Part shown: one piece after another, positions 60,666 through 64,000 of the stretch | Position numbering within the stretch: position 1 is the first letter of the stretch | Layout: every line of letters starts with the position of its first letter | DNA from: Didymella arachidicola | Taxonomy: Eukaryota > Ascomycota > Dothideomycetes > Pleosporales > Didymellaceae | Assembly: GCA_016630955.3 (NCBI GenBank) | Contig: CM049998.1 | Location: 1 to 64,000 of the forward strand | Reading direction: 5' to 3' | Length of the DNA stretch: 64,000 bases | Notes under the pieces: model-generated | Database searches by the model: none | The model's input: the letters and a program-made list of their open reading frames with translations, nothing else | Told to the model about the DNA's origin: nothing | Made by a program: the position numbers and the translations under genes

Positions 60666-62722
60666 ATGGGCAAAAAGAAGAGCACGCAAGAGGCGGACGG
60701 CGATGTCCCTACTCGCGCAGGACGCAGCAAGGCGGGCGATCCGTCGACGTCGGCGCTGATCATCTGTCGCAACAAGTAGGTCAGGGCTCTGGGACTCTGT
60801 GGCGGGGAGCGCGCGCTGATGGCACGGGCAGACACTGGCGGTACATTTCGTCGTTCCACGGGCCGTGGCTGCAGCTGCCGCCCGAGGTGCTGGAGTCGCT
60901 GGCGCACGCCAACTGGGTCGCGCCGCGGCCGCGGCCGATTGACGCGGCCGTCTTCTTCGACGTGGTCAAGATCCGGCGGCTGGTGGACGAGGCGACGAAC
61001 CTGGCGGTGCGGGCGACGAGCGGGCTGACGAGCGCGGCGCTCCACAGCAGCGCGCACCACAACAGCCTGCTGGGCGGGGCGGCGGCGCTGGGGATGGGCT
61101 TCGGCGGCGGCGGCGGGGGGACGCTGAGCCGCGAGCGCAAGCACCGCATGCGCGAGCTGGCGACGGGCAAGCTGGCCGCGGCGTACCGGCTGGACGAGGT
61201 GGCGGCGAGCGTGGCGACGATGCAGAGCGCGAGCACGCTGGAGGACGTGGCGCAGCTGGTGCTGCAGCGCAGTCCGCTGGACGCCGACGCGCGCTATGTG
61301 CATTTCTTCCACGAGAAGATCCCCAGCCGCATGATGGCGCAGTGCACGCCGCTGGACGCGCTGGACCATGTCATCGCCGCCCGCCCGACCGACGCCGCGG
61401 CCCTGCGCACCCGCGCCCTCACGCGCCTCTTCAAGGACGACTGCCAGAACAGCGCGCGCGACCTGACCGAAGCCCTGGCGGCTGCGCGCTACCTCCACCA
61501 CCGCGACGCACGCAACGGCCTGCTCGCGACGACGACCCGCGACGCGCGCAACGAGGCCAAGCTCCCCGACGACGACCAGCCGAGCTCGCTCGAGACGCAG
61601 CTGCTCTTCCACCGCGCCGGCGTCTACCTGGCCCTCGCCTGCGCCCACGTCCCCGCCGCCCTCGACGGCCTGCAGCAGCAGGAGGAGGCCGCAGCCGCCC
61701 GCGACGCCCAGGCTGCTGCCGGCGAGGAGCCCGTCCCCGAGACGCCCGACGAGGCCGCCGCCCGCCTCGCCCGCGCAGAGAGCCGCAAGCAGCTGCGCCA
61801 GAACGCCAAGCGCGCACTGCGCGACTACACGGCCTTCCTCTCGCACTTTGACTACACGCCCGGCATCGCGCCCGACGTGGCCGACGCCTGGCTGCAACAG
61901 TACCACGCGCAGACCGAGTCTCACTCGACCGACTACCCAACCAACCCCGCCCCCCTCCTCCCCTCCTCATCCCTCGTCCCTTACAAGAAAAAAACCCCCC
62001 TGCCCCGCCTCCCCACACCCCCCGTCTACACCCTCAACCTCCTCTTCTCCGCCGTCCCTCCCCCCCTCCCCCCCTTCCCCTCCCCCTCCCCCACAAACGA
62101 ATCCACAACATACCACCCCCTCCTCCCCGACGCCCTGCACTCCCTCCTCCTAGCCCACGCGCTCCTCCAAACCCCCCCCACAGAACTCCGCCGCCACGCA
62201 TACAACACAGCGCGCCTCGTCCGCCTCCTCTCCGGCGCCCCAGTCTTCGTGTCTGCGCGCAGCCCCGCGCGTGCGGATTGGGGGGAAGTCCTGCGCCGCG
62301 GCGGGAATTGGGTTGAGGTGGGGGAGTGGGAAGGGTTGTGTCGTTCGCCGTGTCCGGGTGCGGAGGGGGCGCAAGAGAAGAGGGAAAAGGGGAGGTACGA
62401 TGCTGTTGTTGAGGCATTGGCTGATGAGCGGGTTGTGGATGAGGAGAGTTTTCGGATGGCTGTGCGCGCGCGCGAGATGCGGTTCAAGGAGGATGAGGAT
62501 AAGAAACTCTCCGCTACACGCGCTGTTGACGATGGTGCTGCGGCGGAGGACACGATGCGCTGGCGCAAAGGGAATGCGACCGATGGGATTGGATCCGAGC
62601 GCGCCGAGAGGGTGGCGAGGTGGGTGCGTGATGCGCCCCCGTTGGTAGGGGGTGGGAATAGTAATGGTAGTAAGAAGGGCGGGAGGAGGAGGAAGAAGAA
62701 GAAGAAGACAGAGGTTGGATAG
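60666..62722 (+). CDS. Conserved fungal protein of unknown function, 2 exons, 666 aa
   Basis: Exon 1 60666-60775 (MGKKKSTQEADGDVPTR) and exon 2 60832-62722. The 56-nt intron (GTAGGT...GCAG) splits the Lys of CRNKHWRYISSF. Strongly conserved-looking segments are FHGPWLQLPPEVLESLAHAN, PRPIDAAVFFDVVKIRRLVD, RERKHRMRELATGKLA and YVHFFHEKIPSRMMAQCTPL, followed by repeat-like helices (TRALTRLFKDD...ARDLTEALA) that resemble TPR-type pairs. A Pro-rich linker (about 380-420) and a basic C-terminus (GGRRRKKKKKTEVG) suggest a nuclear or nucleolar role. Fungal homologues are often labelled histidine kinase group protein, but no kinase motif is visible, so I do not adopt that name. GC-rich compared with the subtelomere. 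Confidence 0.85.
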
Positions 62723-64000
62723 CTTGCCGAGTTTGGCGAGTTTGGCGAGTTTGGCGAGTCTGGTGTGGATAGGGTAGAGTGTTGATCTATCAATCTACCT
62801 ATACATTATGCTCACGCAGTGTGATGGAATCTTGGATCTAGCTCGTGCACCCCTTCTTCTCCTTCTTCTCCCCTTGTAAGACAAAGACAAACAAACAAAC
62901 AAACAAACACTACATAACAGTAACAAACATCTAGCTAGACTGTAGTTTTGTATATTGTATGAATTGCACTACCTCGAATGTACGCTGGCTTCTTAATTGG
63001 CCTGCCATGCTCTTGAGCTAGAACCAGGGAGTAGTAGTTGGCCTGTTATAGATCGCGGGCGGTTCTGGTGCTGCACGGGCAGAGGCTACCAAGGCTGCGC
63101 CCGAGTCGAACCTTGCGAGCTGGTAGATTGTATGTTTGGATTTGTCTCTCGGCTCTACGCGTCTGTGGGAGCTGTCCGAGACTCCGAGTTGTCGAGCACC
63201 GCTGGCGAGGCGTATCGAATCTGGGAAGAGCGACTGAATGGAGTCACTGATGCAGCGGACTGGGTGTCTTGAACTAGACTGCTTGGGCTGAGTGGTGTGA
63301 GCCGCTGGCGTCAGCACAGGGAACGATGCTCCTTCGTTGATATGTCTGCTCCACTCCAGAGCCTCGAGATCGATGACAGCAACTTTGTCATCGAAACATC
63401 GTAACAGGTGGAGCATTGCAAGTGGGTCAATCAGATACCTGATTCGAAAATGTCGCCGATGCTGCAATTTGCGATTCAAGATGCAAGGAAAGACTTCGCA
63501 GTGCCAGACCGGAAAAACAGCCACCTGCGCTGCATCCTCAGTGCATACAGGTAGTTGGCAGACAGCATGATGTCGAAACAAGCCGCCGCAGCATAGTCCT
63601 CACCTGGCTCGATGGCATGTCTAGATGCTGGGCGGCTGAAGCTACAGCAGAACATCGCCAGAAAAGCCGGCACGCTAACTGCTTGCACCCCGGCGTCGCG
63701 TGGCTGTCAAGGAAAGAGGAGACGCGCGGGTAAATGCCATTGCACCAGACCGCAGCCTCGACAGAGCCTCTTGAACAAAGGACAAGGGCGCCAGCATCAC
63801 GCGCAGTATTAAAATAGCGCAAGCGAATTTCTCCGCGACATCATGACTTGAGACTTAGCCGTGAGCGGTGCCGCGTCTGGTTGAATGTCTCACGCGTGCC
63901 GCATCGCGCTTCCACTGCGGTGGGCATCGTTAACAACCATCTCGACAGCCAGAGGGATAGGCCTGGTCCGGCACTATACCCCACACGACGTTATTACAGT
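62723..64000. other. Window end, no supported gene
   Basis: Starts with four copies of the 9-mer TTTGGCGAG (62728-62761) and an AAAC tetranucleotide repeat (62888-62908). A minus-strand frame 63018-63581 has no recognisable domain. Confidence 0.5.

Noticed and set aside
61342..62018. Arg/Pro-rich frames on both strands within 60666-62722
   Set aside because: Shadows of the very GC-rich conserved fungal gene.
63018..63581. 187-codon minus-strand frame at the window end
   Set aside because: Composition and absence of any recognisable motif do not support a gene; plus-strand frames overlap it equally well.
1..64000. CRISPR array, rRNA or biosynthetic gene cluster
   Set aside because: Tandem repeats here lack spacer structure, no rRNA sequence was seen, and the GMC, HET and PTH11-like genes are not accompanied by any backbone synthase.

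Overview
The window is the left end of a chromosome from a filamentous ascomycete fungus. It opens with 19 copies of the (AACCCT) telomere repeat and has short GT-AG introns of 44-61 nt with CTNAC-type branch points. It also carries HET-domain, PTH11/rhodopsin-like, GMC and Hsp31-like genes, pogo/Fot1 and chromovirus transposons, and C-to-T decay typical of repeat-induced point mutation (RIP). A Dothideomycete is my best guess, but the sequence does not prove it.

Region 1 (1-16.9 kb) is subtelomeric. A pyrimidine-rich block of short tandem repeats follows the telomere. Then come four related minus-strand genes pointing at the telomere: a telomere-linked RecQ-type helicase (1558-5925), a chimeric paralogue (6017-9543), a nonsense-broken paralogue (9855-13010) and an intact 1003-aa paralogue (13076-16144). 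All four have OrsD-like C2H2 fingers and a central domain whose conserved Arg, Lys, Arg, His and Tyr are arranged as in tyrosine recombinases. A second pyrimidine-rich block (16.3-16.9 kb) closes the region.

Region 2 (17.0-20.4 kb) is a three-gene minus-strand cassette: a small acidic protein, a 340-aa unknown and a 366-aa ParB/sulfiredoxin-fold-like protein. A near-palindromic 16-mer (TTGCCCC-NN-GGGGCAA type) occurs four times upstream of the ParB-like gene and once upstream of the acidic-protein gene.

Region 3 (20.4-35.3 kb) is a nested transposon pile. It holds two complete pogo-type elements, one inside the terminal repeat of the other, and several decayed pogo copies. One decayed copy contains a 159-bp solo LTR and a complete 7136-bp Ty3/gypsy chromovirus. 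The LTRs of that element look identical. It has a TTTTTTA -1 frameshift site, a candidate self-priming site and an antisense Zn2Cys6 ORF.

Region 4 (35.3-64 kb) is gene-bearing chromosome: an Hsp31-like DJ-1 protein, an ACT-domain gene with an internal stop, a nuclear-type unknown, a third complete pogo element inside a second 159-bp solo LTR, a GMC oxidoreductase, a cysteine-rich single-pass membrane protein, a membrane-anchored monothiol glutaredoxin, a coiled-coil protein, a HET protein, a seven-TM PTH11-like protein and a conserved fungal protein of unknown function. Exon boundaries were placed by hand from splice signals and reading frame.
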